A stretch of DNA of 64,000 nucleotides from the NCBI RefSeq assembly GCF_003932955.1, contig NZ_QOVY01000011.1:28385-92384 (forward strand), read 5' to 3'. This document shows, piece by piece, positions 26,874-36,036 of the stretch. A model generated the notes under the pieces. The model did not search any database. It was not told the origin of the DNA and saw nothing but the letters and a program-made list of their open reading frames with translations. The DNA comes from Chryseobacterium sp. SC28. GTDB taxonomy: Bacteria; Bacteroidota; Bacteroidia; Flavobacteriales; Weeksellaceae. A program made the translations under genes and the position numbers. The first letter of the stretch is position 1. Each line of letters opens with the position of its first letter.

Positions 26874-27634
26874 TGTCGATATTCTCCGATAACATAAGAT
26901 TCCTAAGGGTTAAAAAAAAATTATCCCAACAAGGATTTGCCGAAATTCTCGCCGTCAGTCGAGATAGATATGCTAAATATGAGAGTGGCCGCTCCGAAGC
27001 ACCGTACGAACTCCTCGTAAAAATCTCCAAATATTATAAAATAAGTATTGATCTGCTTCTGACCGTAGATGTAAGGAAATATCCTTTAGACAATATGATC
27101 GAACTTCCAGAAAACAGAATCTTACTGCCCATACAAGTCGATGGCATGGGAGACAATAAAATTGAAATTATTCCGCACAAAGCCAAGATGGGATATTTGG
27201 AAGGTTATGATAATGCAGGGTATATCGAAAGTTTACAAAATATGTCGTTGCCATTTCTCCGAAACGGAAAATTCAGGGCTTTTCCGGTAGAAGGAGAATC
27301 TATGCCGCCCTACAACGATGGCAGTTATCTGCTCGGCAAATATGTGGAAAGCAAGGACTACCTGAAATCCGGACGATCTTATATTTTCATCACGAAGGAA
27401 GGCATTGTTTATAAACGTTTCGAGAAACAAAATAAAAAGGGAACGTCGGTAATTTCCGACAATGTATTTTACCAACCTTACGAAATTGAATGGGATGATG
27501 TTTTGGAAATTTGGGAATTTGCGGGTAGCGTAAATACCAAGGAATTACAAATTCCTAAATCGGATTCCTCCGAAATTAGACAGATATTGCTGGAATTGAA
27601 AAATGAAATAAAAAGCCTCAAATCAAATTCTTAG
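26873..27634 (+). CDS. XRE-family S24 peptidase, LexA/UmuD-like repressor
   Basis: The 253-residue protein, counted from ATG 26873, has an N-terminal helix-turn-helix (IRFLRVKKKLSQQGFAEIL to about residue 65) and a C-terminal S24 peptidase domain. The nucleophile is S143 in VEGESMPP and the general base is K181 in GIVYKRF; the 38-residue spacing fits LexA and UmuD. Such repressors self-cleave with RecA-ssDNA after damage. The expected cleavage site before GYLEGY reads Met-Gly (106-107) rather than Ala-Gly. An upstream in-frame ATG at 26720 is rejected because it would overlap dinB and the operators. It probably represses itself and dinB-dnaE2. Confidence 0.9.
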   Translation: MSIFSDNIRFLRVKKKLSQQGFAEILAVSRDRYAKYESGRSEAPYELLVKISKYYKISIDLLLTVDVRKYPLDNMIELPENRILLPIQVDGMGDNKIEIIPHKAKMGYLEGYDNAGYIESLQNMSLPFLRNGKFRAFPVEGESMPPYNDGSYLLGKYVESKDYLKSGRSYIFITKEGIVYKRFEKQNKKGTSVISDNVFYQPYEIEWDDVLEIWEFAGSVNTKELQIPKSDSSEIRQILLELKNEIKSLKSNS

Positions 27635-27725
27635 AAGGCATATAAAAAAATAATTGCCCAATTTTTTTTATTTTCTTGACTGCTGTAAGTCCTGCGTATT
27701 GGCTATCATTCTGAATTTGACAAAA

Positions 27726-27752
27726 AACGCTCCGGGAATTTCCCGAAGCGTT
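27726..27752 (-). terminator. Terminator of ahcY
   Basis: Read on the minus strand, AACGCT and a CGGGAA block pair with their complements around a one-base centre, and a run of six T follows. It lies 54 bp downstream of the ahcY stop. Confidence 0.8.
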
Positions 27753-27805
27753 CTAAGTATATTTTCGGTCATCCATCTTCAGACTTCCGACTTTGCAGCT
27801 ATTTT

Positions 27806-29119
27806 TTAGTATCTGTAATATTCCGGTTTGAAAGGGCCTTTCACGTCAACACCGATGTACTCTGCCTGTTCTGGCGTCAGCGTTTCCAATTCTGCACTTA
27901 ATTTTTTAAGGTGCAATTCTGCCACTTTCTCGTCCAGATGTTTTGGCAACATATAAACTTCGTTTCCGTAAGCTGCAGAATTTGTCCAAAGTTCGATTTG
28001 AGCCAAAGTCTGATTGCTGAATGAGTTGCTCATTACAAAACTTGGATGTCCCGTGGCACAACCAAGGTTTACCAATCGGCCTTCTGCCAGGATGATGACT
28101 TCTTTGCCTTCGATGGTGTAGATGTCGACCTGGGGTTTCACTTCGGATTTGGTGTGGCCATAATTTTCGTTCAGCCACGCCATATCGATTTCGTTATCGA
28201 AGTGTCCGATGTTGCACACTACGGCTTTATCTTTCATTTTCAGGAAGTGATTTCCTCTTACGATGTTGTAGTTGCCCGTGGCCGTGATGATGATGTCTGC
28301 ATTGTCCACCACGGTATCCAATCTTTTCACTTCGTAGCCGTCCATCGCGGCTTGCAAAGCGCAAATTGGATCGATTTCCGTTACCGTTACGATAGAACCC
28401 GCACCTCGGAAAGAAGCCGCCGTTCCTTTGCCAACGTCTCCATATCCGCAAACGACCACTCTTTTCCCTGCCAGCATCAGGTCTGTCGCTCTTCGCACGG
28501 CATCTACTGCAGATTCTTTGCAACCATATTTGTTATCGAATTTGGATTTGGTCACCGAATCGTTCACGTTGATGGCCGGCATTACCAAAGTTCCGTTTTT
28601 CATTCTTTCGTACAATCTGTGAACGCCTGTCGTGGTTTCTTCAGAAAGTCCTTTGATATTTTTTGTAAGTTCCGGATACCTGTCGAAAACCATATTCGTC
28701 AAATCGCCCCCGTCATCCAAGATCATATTCAAGGGTTTTCTGTCTTCGCCAAAGAAAAGGGTCTGCTCGATGCACCAGTCAAAATCTTCTTGGCTAAGAC
28801 CTTTCCACGCATAAACGGGGATTCCCGCCGCAGCAATGGCTGCAGCAGCATGATCCTGAGTAGAGAAAATGTTGCAAGAAGACCAAGTAACCTCAGCGCC
28901 AAGTGCTACCAAAGTTTCAATCAAAACTGCCGTTTGGATGGTCATGTGCAGGCATCCTGCGATTCTGGCGCCTTTCAAAGGTTGAGATGGGCCGTATTCT
29001 TCGCGGATTGCCATCAAGCCCGGCATCTCTGCTTCTGCCAATGTAATTTCTTTTCTTCCCCATTCTGCTAAGGAAATGTCCTTAACTTTATAAGGAACGT
29101 ATTGTGTTGTTGTACTCAT
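27806..29119 (-). CDS. ahcY: Adenosylhomocysteinase
   Basis: The 437-residue protein has the SAHase features: [15 protein letters not shown] near the N-terminus, [16 protein letters not shown], the NAD-binding [10 protein letters not shown], and a C-terminal end ADKYRY-type tail (FKPEYYRY). It reversibly hydrolyses S-adenosylhomocysteine to adenosine and homocysteine, keeping methylation reactions running. The neighbours are unrelated, so it is probably a single unit with its own terminator. Confidence 0.97.
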   Translation of the reverse strand: MSTTTQYVPYKVKDISLAEWGRKEITLAEAEMPGLMAIREEYGPSQPLKGARIAGCLHMTIQTAVLIETLVALGAEVTWSSCNIFSTQDHAAAAIAAAGIPVYAWKGLSQEDFDWCIEQTLFFGEDRKPLNMILDDGGDLTNMVFDRYPELTKNIKGLSEETTTGVHRLYERMKNGTLVMPAINVNDSVTKSKFDNKYGCKESAVDAVRRATDLMLAGKRVVVCGYGDVGKGTAASFRGAGSIVTVTEIDPICALQAAMDGYEVKRLDTVVDNADIIITATGNYNIVRGNHFLKMKDKAVVCNIGHFDNEIDMAWLNENYGHTKSEVKPQVDIYTIEGKEVIILAEGRLVNLGCATGHPSFVMSNSFSNQTLAQIELWTNSAAYGNEVYMLPKHLDEKVAELHLKKLSAELETLTPEQAEYIGVDVKGPFKPEYYRY

Positions 29120-29229
29120 ATTTATAATTAAATAAATTTAAAATCAATTATTAATAGCAAGATGCAAATTTACAACATATAGTTAAGATATAAAAATGGA
29201 AAGTTTCGATCTGGGGCGAGCCGGTTGTG

Positions 29230-29703
29230 TTATTTTTTTTCTGGTGTCAGTGTTTTGGTAAATGAGAGCGAAGCCAGCTTCCAGTTCGTGCCTTTTTTGA
29301 CATAGACTTCCGTCACGATGAAAGGATTAGTTACTTCATTGCCGCCAACCACAGCCAGCAAATCCATGTTGGTCAAAATGATAGCGGTATTTTCTATGAT
29401 ATTGACAGAAACCTCGTGGATGTCGGCTTTTTTGTACCAGATTCCGCCACTTCTGATGACATCCAGTTCCTGCTTTTTGCCCCAAGATCCGCCCATGTGG
29501 ACGAACACCGATTTTTCATCAAAGAGCTGATCCAGCTTTTCGGAATTTTTTGCAGACATCCAGTCCCATTTATCTTTGGAAAGTTTGATGATTTCCTGTT
29601 CTGCTTTTGTTTCTTTTTTTACCACTGTTTCCACTTTGGTTTCCTGACCAAAAGAATAGGCGGAGCTTGCTGTTAATAGTAAAGCGCAAAGTAATGTTTT
29701 CAT
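29230..29703 (-). CDS. Secreted SnoaL/DUF4440-like protein
   Basis: The 157-residue product has a signal peptide (MKTLLCALLLTASSAYSFGQ) followed by an NTF2-like fold pattern: a helix with KDKWDWMSAKNSEKLDQLF, FVHMGGSWGKKQEL, and beta strands ending in VYVKKGTNWKLASLSFTK. DUF4440/SnoaL proteins bind small ligands or have hydrolase or isomerase activity; no substrate can be proposed. It lies 33 bp after the aldo/keto reductase on the same strand, so the two may be co-transcribed. Confidence 0.8.
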   Translation of the reverse strand: MKTLLCALLLTASSAYSFGQETKVETVVKKETKAEQEIIKLSKDKWDWMSAKNSEKLDQLFDEKSVFVHMGGSWGKKQELDVIRSGGIWYKKADIHEVSVNIIENTAIILTNMDLLAVVGGNEVTNPFIVTEVYVKKGTNWKLASLSFTKTLTPEKK

Positions 29704-29736
29704 TTTTTTTATTTTAATGTTAATTTAATTGATCAA

Positions 29737-30771
<1,035 letters not shown>

Positions 30772-30802
30772 TTACTAAGCAAATTTCCGACCTTCTGACT
30801 TA

Positions 30803-30897
30803 TATTTTTGTAGATGAATTACGGAATTAACTACCAATATTACGGATGCGCCTTGGACGATTCCAAAGAAGTGATTTTTATTTTTAGATTTACATAA
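30803..30897 (+). other. Possible short leader ORF with its own -7 box
   Basis: TATTTTTG at 30803-30810 matches the -7 consensus, and an ATG follows at 30814. It opens a 27-codon frame (MNYGINYQYYGCALDD...) ending at 30897, 13 bp before the AraC regulator. No -33 TTG is visible and the peptide matches nothing I recognise. It may simply be the 5' leader of the regulator gene. Confidence 0.3.
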
Positions 30898-30910
30898 AAA
30901 ATTACTCACA

Positions 30911-31804
30911 ATGGACGCTGCCATCAATTTCAAAACTGTAAAAGACTACAACGACTTTAATAAAAATCCAACACTGCATCCGCTTGTAAGCATTGTAGAT
31001 CTTTCAAAAGCAGATCCCAGATCGGCACGCAAAATGATGTTCGATATTTTCTGCGTTATCCTGAAAAGTGTAAAATGCGGCGATTTGCGCTATGGTAATA
31101 ACAACTATGATTATCAGGAAGGCACTTTGGTATTTTACGCGCCGGGGCAGGTGGTAGAAGTAGTGGGCAATGATGTCTATCAGCCGGCAGGCTTTGCTTT
31201 GGTTTTTCATCCCGATTTTTTACTCAATACCTCCTTGGGAAAAAGAATGCAGGAATTCGGATTTTTCTCCTACAAAACCAATGAGGCACTCCATTTGTCC
31301 GAAAAAGAGAAAAAACTGATTTTGGACTGCTTTGCGAAAATACAGTCAGAGCTGGAACAGGCCGTTGATAAGCACAGTAAGAAGTTGATCGCGTCCAATA
31401 TCGAGCTTTTCCTGAACTATTGCGAGCGATTTTACGACCGTCAATTTATCACCAGAGAACATATCAATCACGGAATTTTGGAAAGATTTGAAGAGGTGCT
31501 GAACCATTACTTCACTTCCGAGAAGCCCATTAGCTTGGGATTACCTTCGGTGGCTTATTGCGCAGATGAGCTCCATCTGTCGCCAAATTACTTCGGAGAT
31601 CTCATCAAAAAAGAAACCGGCAAAACGGCACAGGATCATATCCAAAACAAAATTATTGAAGTGGCAAAGCAAAGGGTTTTTGATGCCGACAGATCAATCA
31701 GCCAAATTGCTTACGACCTCGGATTCAAATATCCACAACACCTCACGCGCCTCTTCAAGCAACGTGTAGGCGTGACACCCAATGAATATCGGCATTTGAA
31801 TTGA
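30911..31804 (+). CDS. AraC-family transcriptional regulator
   Basis: The 297-residue protein ends in a typical AraC double helix-turn-helix: LHLSPNYFGDLIKKETGKTAQDHI, then ISQIAYDLGFKYPQHLTRLFKQRVGVTPNEYR. The first 170 residues form the cupin-like effector or dimerisation domain (FYAPGQVVEV). It sits divergently from the aldo/keto reductase and is its likely regulator. The inducer is unknown. Confidence 0.93.
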   Translation: MDAAINFKTVKDYNDFNKNPTLHPLVSIVDLSKADPRSARKMMFDIFCVILKSVKCGDLRYGNNNYDYQEGTLVFYAPGQVVEVVGNDVYQPAGFALVFHPDFLLNTSLGKRMQEFGFFSYKTNEALHLSEKEKKLILDCFAKIQSELEQAVDKHSKKLIASNIELFLNYCERFYDRQFITREHINHGILERFEEVLNHYFTSEKPISLGLPSVAYCADELHLSPNYFGDLIKKETGKTAQDHIQNKIIEVAKQRVFDADRSISQIAYDLGFKYPQHLTRLFKQRVGVTPNEYRHLN

Positions 31805-31869
31805 TTGGCATCATTAAATTTAATATTTTTAAAGCCCGGTTTGATAATTTTTGTACTTTGTAAAACCAT

Positions 31870-31877
31870 TATCTTTG
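31870..31877 (+). promoter_or_regulatory. Putative -7 box of the phosphopantetheinyl transferase gene
   Basis: TATCTTTG at 31870-31877 is a full match to TAnnTTTG, 29 bp before the ATG at 31907. A TTG ends 16 bp upstream of it, slightly closer than the usual 17-23 nt. Confidence 0.5.
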
Positions 31878-31906
31878 TCTTACCTCAAACAAATCAAAAA
31901 ATTACA

Positions 31907-32518
31907 ATGCCGCTCTACAAAGACTTTTCCGACGATGTTGCCACCATTTTGATATGGCAATTTGACGAGAATGAAGTGCTGAATCCCGATGTTTTGTTGG
32001 AAACCGAGAACCAGCATAAGATTTTGGATTATCATCCACACAAGATTGCTGAGGTTCTGATGGTGAGAAAAATGCTGAAATCGGTGCTTCCGGATCATAA
32101 AATTTTGTACAAAGAAGGCGGCGAACCTTATCTTTTTCCCAACGATTATGAGATTTCCGTGAGCCACTCTTTTCCTATGGCAGGCTTGGCCATTTCTAAA
32201 AATAAGATCGGAATCGATATTGAAAAACGGAAAGACAAAATCAAAAATATCCGCCACAAGTTTGTTCTTCACGAGAACGGCTTCATTGATGATGCACAAG
32301 AGGTGGATTTCCTGACGGCGATCTGGTGCGTGAAGGAGTCGCTTTACAAAATCCATCACAGCAAACATTGGTCGCTCAAAAAACATTACGACGTGCTACC
32401 TTTTCAGCTTCAAGAGCAATTATCGGTGAAATGTAGGGTTTACGATGATGACAATGAAGATTTTTATACAGCGAAAATCTTCTTCTTTGATAATTATTGC
32501 TTTGCTGTCGTAGATTGA
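31907..32518 (+). CDS. 4'-phosphopantetheinyl transferase superfamily protein
   Basis: The 203-residue protein has the Sfp/AcpT-type motifs: SVSHSF, then KIGIDIEK with the metal-binding Asp, and WCVKESLYKIHH with the conserved W-x3-KE-x3-K. It transfers the phosphopantetheine arm from CoA to a carrier protein. The ATG at 31907 is used; the in-frame TTG at 31805 would put the promoter inside the gene. Its last 25 bp overlap the end of the convergent FUSC gene. No carrier protein or synthase is nearby. Confidence 0.85.
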   Translation: MPLYKDFSDDVATILIWQFDENEVLNPDVLLETENQHKILDYHPHKIAEVLMVRKMLKSVLPDHKILYKEGGEPYLFPNDYEISVSHSFPMAGLAISKNKIGIDIEKRKDKIKNIRHKFVLHENGFIDDAQEVDFLTAIWCVKESLYKIHHSKHWSLKKHYDVLPFQLQEQLSVKCRVYDDDNEDFYTAKIFFFDNYCFAVVD

Positions 32519-34749
32519 TAGGTGAGGTACTCCTCAATGATTTTTCGCTGATCTTTGGCCACGTCGTAGATCAATTCCAAAAGTTCTCTGATGTTTTTGA
32601 TCTCCGTCAAATGGCTCACGCTGAATATTCTGTCTTCAGAAACAGCCTGATTTTCCAGTTCGGCTTTTCTTTTTTCCAACAAGTCCAAAACCTGATCTTC
32701 GGGATTTATTTTGCTGTCGAATTGGTGTTGTTCGTTCAGATCTTTTTGAAAAAGTAGAGCCGAGGTTCTCAGCAATTCTGCAGAGATCTTGATCTTCCAG
32801 CTCTGAAAGTCGATTTCGGGAAAGTCGTGTCCGGATTTTGCATATTGTGCCAAGGAGGTCGTATAGGCGGTGATCAGATGTGTGGTGGTCACAAACTGAT
32901 GCACGGTTTCCAGTTTTCTTTGCTGATTTTTGGGATCCGAGATCATCCGCTGAAAGTTGTCGGAAAGATTGGCAAGATCGATGATTGCATTCTTTCTGTA
33001 GAGCCTGAAATCCTGATCTGTAAGATGCTTTTTGCTAAAGTGATCCATTATTACTCGGAAATACGCCAGATTACTCTTGGAGGATTTTCTCATCAAGTCC
33101 AAATTCTGCGTGTGTTCCCAAACGGGCAAGATAAAATAGGCTACGAGGAATGTGACGGCGCCCGCAATCAAAGTATCGATGATTCGGTCTTTGAAAATGA
33201 CATTCACATTCCCTGGATTCAAAAAATTGAAAGAAAGGAAAATATAGATGGTCATAAATAGCACGGCCCAGAAGTATTTTGTCTTTAATAGGCTGAAACA
33301 GAGAATCATACTCAATAAAATAATAATGAGAAGTGCTCGCGAATCTGATACGAAATACAAAATCAAATAAGCAATGAAACCGCCGGTTACCGTTCCGAAT
33401 AATCTTAATAAATTTCTGTCTTTGGTCGTGGCATAGGCCGGTTTGAATATAGCGACAATGGTAATGAGAATCCAATAGGAATGCCCAATTCCAAGAACTT
33501 CGAACGTCGATACGATATAGCCCAGCAATAATGCCGTCGTGACCCGGATGGCATGACGAAAATGTGCCGATTTGAGAGAAAAATTGGAAAACAAAACCTT
33601 CAGATTGATCTCTTCTTCTTTCGGCAGAAACTTAGAATAGTCCAGACCCGAGGATAAGCTCTTGGCGAGTTTTATGTCTTGCGACAAAACCGTCACGATG
33701 GTTTTGATCTCATCCGTCATCTCCGTAACTCGCATCAAGACCTGCCGCATCATCATAAAATCTTCCAAGGTTTCGGATGAGAACCGTTTCGACCGATGGT
33801 CGAAGAATTCGTCATAGATCTTCTTCAGCTCCTGGTCGAAGTTGATGCCGGGGTGGAAAGCCGAACCGCTCTGAAGAGCTATTCCGATATTGCTTATTTC
33901 GTCGGCCAATTGCAACAGATAATCGTGGATGCTGCGAAGCAAATCGGTATCTCCGAAAAACCGATTTATCCTTTTGTAATCATTTTCGGATGTCAGAAGC
34001 TTGTCGAAAAGATCGAAAGAATTGAGAAAAACCAGCATCAGAATACGGCTTTGTGTGGTGGATTCGTTCACGATGGTTCTGGTTTTGAAAATCATTTCCC
34101 GCGTGTCTTCCTGATGATTTTTGATCTTGATCTGCAGGGAAATCAATTGATCCAGCAGCGCGTCGAAATCCGGATCCTTTGTATAATATTGGGCTTTGAT
34201 TCTCAAATAATCGGCCAACTCCAGGTAATGCTCGCCCACCATTTGGCTTGCCAGTTTGTAAGGCTGCAGCGTAGAAACAATCATAAATATGACGAAAAAC
34301 CACAGGCATCCCAAGAAAAATATGAAGGAACTTTTGAGAATGTGCTCGCCGGCAAGATGCCCGTCGATAAAAATACTGAGAACAACCAGGGCAATAGATC
34401 CGTAGGTGGCCAGCCGGGAGCCGTACACACCGATCATTGAAAAAAAGAATCCAAATACAATGATTTCCAAGTAAACGGCAACGGGGAATTCCCTGACCAG
34501 ACTTGCAAAGAGCGCAATGAAAAAAAAAGTAAATAGAGATAATAAAAGCGTATTTCGCCTTCTAATAAATGGTCCCGGCTGATCCGTCAGCCCCATAAAA
34601 CTGGTTCCCAGCGGAAACAAAAAATAGGCTTTGAGCAATCCGAAGTGTGCCAAGATAACGCTTGGAACCACTATTGCCAGAGCAATCCGCGCTCCGGAAT
34701 AGATGTAATGGCTGGTAAAGAATTTTTTGAGTTCGGAACGATAGTTCAT
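32494..34749 (-). CDS. FUSC/YccS-like integral membrane protein
   Basis: The 751-residue protein has two blocks of membrane helices (about residues 20-160 and 395-550), separated by a long soluble helical region and followed by a second soluble domain. This duplicated layout is that of the FUSC family (YccS, YhfK, AaeB relatives), linked to export of aromatic acids or other small molecules. HAIRVTTALLLGYIVST and SYWILITIVAIFKPAYATTKDRNLLRLFGTVTGG are the conserved second-block motifs. The substrate is unknown. It is convergent with the transferase gene. Confidence 0.88.
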   Translation of the reverse strand: MNYRSELKKFFTSHYIYSGARIALAIVVPSVILAHFGLLKAYFLFPLGTSFMGLTDQPGPFIRRRNTLLLSLFTFFFIALFASLVREFPVAVYLEIIVFGFFFSMIGVYGSRLATYGSIALVVLSIFIDGHLAGEHILKSSFIFFLGCLWFFVIFMIVSTLQPYKLASQMVGEHYLELADYLRIKAQYYTKDPDFDALLDQLISLQIKIKNHQEDTREMIFKTRTIVNESTTQSRILMLVFLNSFDLFDKLLTSENDYKRINRFFGDTDLLRSIHDYLLQLADEISNIGIALQSGSAFHPGINFDQELKKIYDEFFDHRSKRFSSETLEDFMMMRQVLMRVTEMTDEIKTIVTVLSQDIKLAKSLSSGLDYSKFLPKEEEINLKVLFSNFSLKSAHFRHAIRVTTALLLGYIVSTFEVLGIGHSYWILITIVAIFKPAYATTKDRNLLRLFGTVTGGFIAYLILYFVSDSRALLIIILLSMILCFSLLKTKYFWAVLFMTIYIFLSFNFLNPGNVNVIFKDRIIDTLIAGAVTFLVAYFILPVWEHTQNLDLMRKSSKSNLAYFRVIMDHFSKKHLTDQDFRLYRKNAIIDLANLSDNFQRMISDPKNQQRKLETVHQFVTTTHLITAYTTSLAQYAKSGHDFPEIDFQSWKIKISAELLRTSALLFQKDLNEQHQFDSKINPEDQVLDLLEKRKAELENQAVSEDRIFSVSHLTEIKNIRELLELIYDVAKDQRKIIEEYLTYQSTTAKQ

Positions 34750-34864
34750 ATTGCAAATTTACACGCTGTGGACTCCGAAAGCACCAAATAAGACATTACA
34801 TTGTAAAAAAAATGCCAAAGCAAAAAACTCCGGCAATTCTTGAAACGGCATCTAAGGCGTTGGC

Positions 34865-35992
34865 TTAATAATCCTGCGCATTGTAAGTTTCGCTACCGAT
34901 GTTCCAGGTCAATCCAAATCTCAAAGTATTATCCAGAGCAGTATTGATGTTGGAAGTATTGATCAGATAAGAAAGATCTAAGCCGAAAGAAGCATACTTG
35001 AACCCAACGCCAACCGTGGCATACTGTCTGGCGCCTTGCTCCGGCGCTTCTGTGAAATAGCCCGCTCGCAGAGCAAAAGTCTCATCATAAGAATATTCTG
35101 CAGCGCCGCTGAACATAATACTTTTCTTGTTGTTGAAGGATTTTCCAATTCCTTCGATTACGCCTACATTCGGAACATTCCCATTTTCATCCGGACCCGG
35201 AACGAGAATTTTGGAAGCTTCGCCACTTACGCTGAAACGGTTTTGGTCATCAATTAATAAATCATAGCCCAAGCCTAATCTTGCCATCGTCGGAAGGTAA
35301 GATCGGGATTCTTCGTCGCCTGTATAATCCAACCTTGGGCCTAAATTCTGAACAGCCCAACCTGCTTTCACGCGGCCTTCGTAGCCACTGATGCTCTCGT
35401 GCCTCGGAGAAACGAAATATCCGGAAACATCCACGGCAAAAGTATTGGCCGGTTGCAAGGTACTGTTGGAGTTGAAGCCGCCACCAATGTCGGATCGGAT
35501 GAATCTGCCGGTGACCGCCATTGAATAAGTATCGGTCAGTTTCAGTCCGTAAGCGACATCAATCGAAAATTCGTTGGGCTTCGCAGTACCGTTTTGGATG
35601 ACTTCATTGCCGACAATATCCGTCAGATCTACATCTCCCATATTGAAGTAATAGATACTGGCACTTATCGTAGAACGCTCGTCGTCTCCTAAAAAGGTGT
35701 AGTAAGATCCGTAAAGCAGGAATACATCATTCGTAAGCTTGCTCATATAGGGTGTATAATTGACTCCAAATCCGGAAGATACTCGTGCGAATGGATATTT
35801 CGCCGCGTTCCAGAATTGGGAGAAAACATCCGTAGAGGTCACGACGCCCTGATCTCCCATACCGCCGGCTCTTGCATCCGGAGAGATTCGAAGAAATGGG
35901 GCACCGGTAAGTACCGGCTGAATGTTTTGAGAAAAAGCAAAAATGCTTGCGCCAATTCCTAATCCTAAAAATAATCTTTTTGTTAAATTCAT
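34865..35992 (-). CDS. porV: T9SS outer-membrane protein PorV (LptO)
   Basis: The 375-residue protein has a signal peptide (cleaved after FAFSQ) and the PorV opening LTGAPFLRISPDARAGGMGDQGV, followed by a FadL-like 14-stranded barrel pattern to the C-terminus. PorV shuttles type IX cargo from the translocon to the attachment complex and binds the C-terminal sorting domains. It follows porU by 44 bp on the same strand, an operon conserved in Flavobacteriia. Length is close to other PorV proteins. Confidence 0.95.
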   Translation of the reverse strand: MNLTKRLFLGLGIGASIFAFSQNIQPVLTGAPFLRISPDARAGGMGDQGVVTSTDVFSQFWNAAKYPFARVSSGFGVNYTPYMSKLTNDVFLLYGSYYTFLGDDERSTISASIYYFNMGDVDLTDIVGNEVIQNGTAKPNEFSIDVAYGLKLTDTYSMAVTGRFIRSDIGGGFNSNSTLQPANTFAVDVSGYFVSPRHESISGYEGRVKAGWAVQNLGPRLDYTGDEESRSYLPTMARLGLGYDLLIDDQNRFSVSGEASKILVPGPDENGNVPNVGVIEGIGKSFNNKKSIMFSGAAEYSYDETFALRAGYFTEAPEQGARQYATVGVGFKYASFGLDLSYLINTSNINTALDNTLRFGLTWNIGSETYNAQDY

Positions 35993-36036
35993 TTTTGTTC
36001 TTTTAAGGTAAAATTTACCGATATATTATGTGTTTG

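Noticed and set aside
28046..29071. A 341-codon + strand frame
   Set aside because: It lies wholly antisense to ahcY, whose protein is unmistakable; the peptide looks like no known family.
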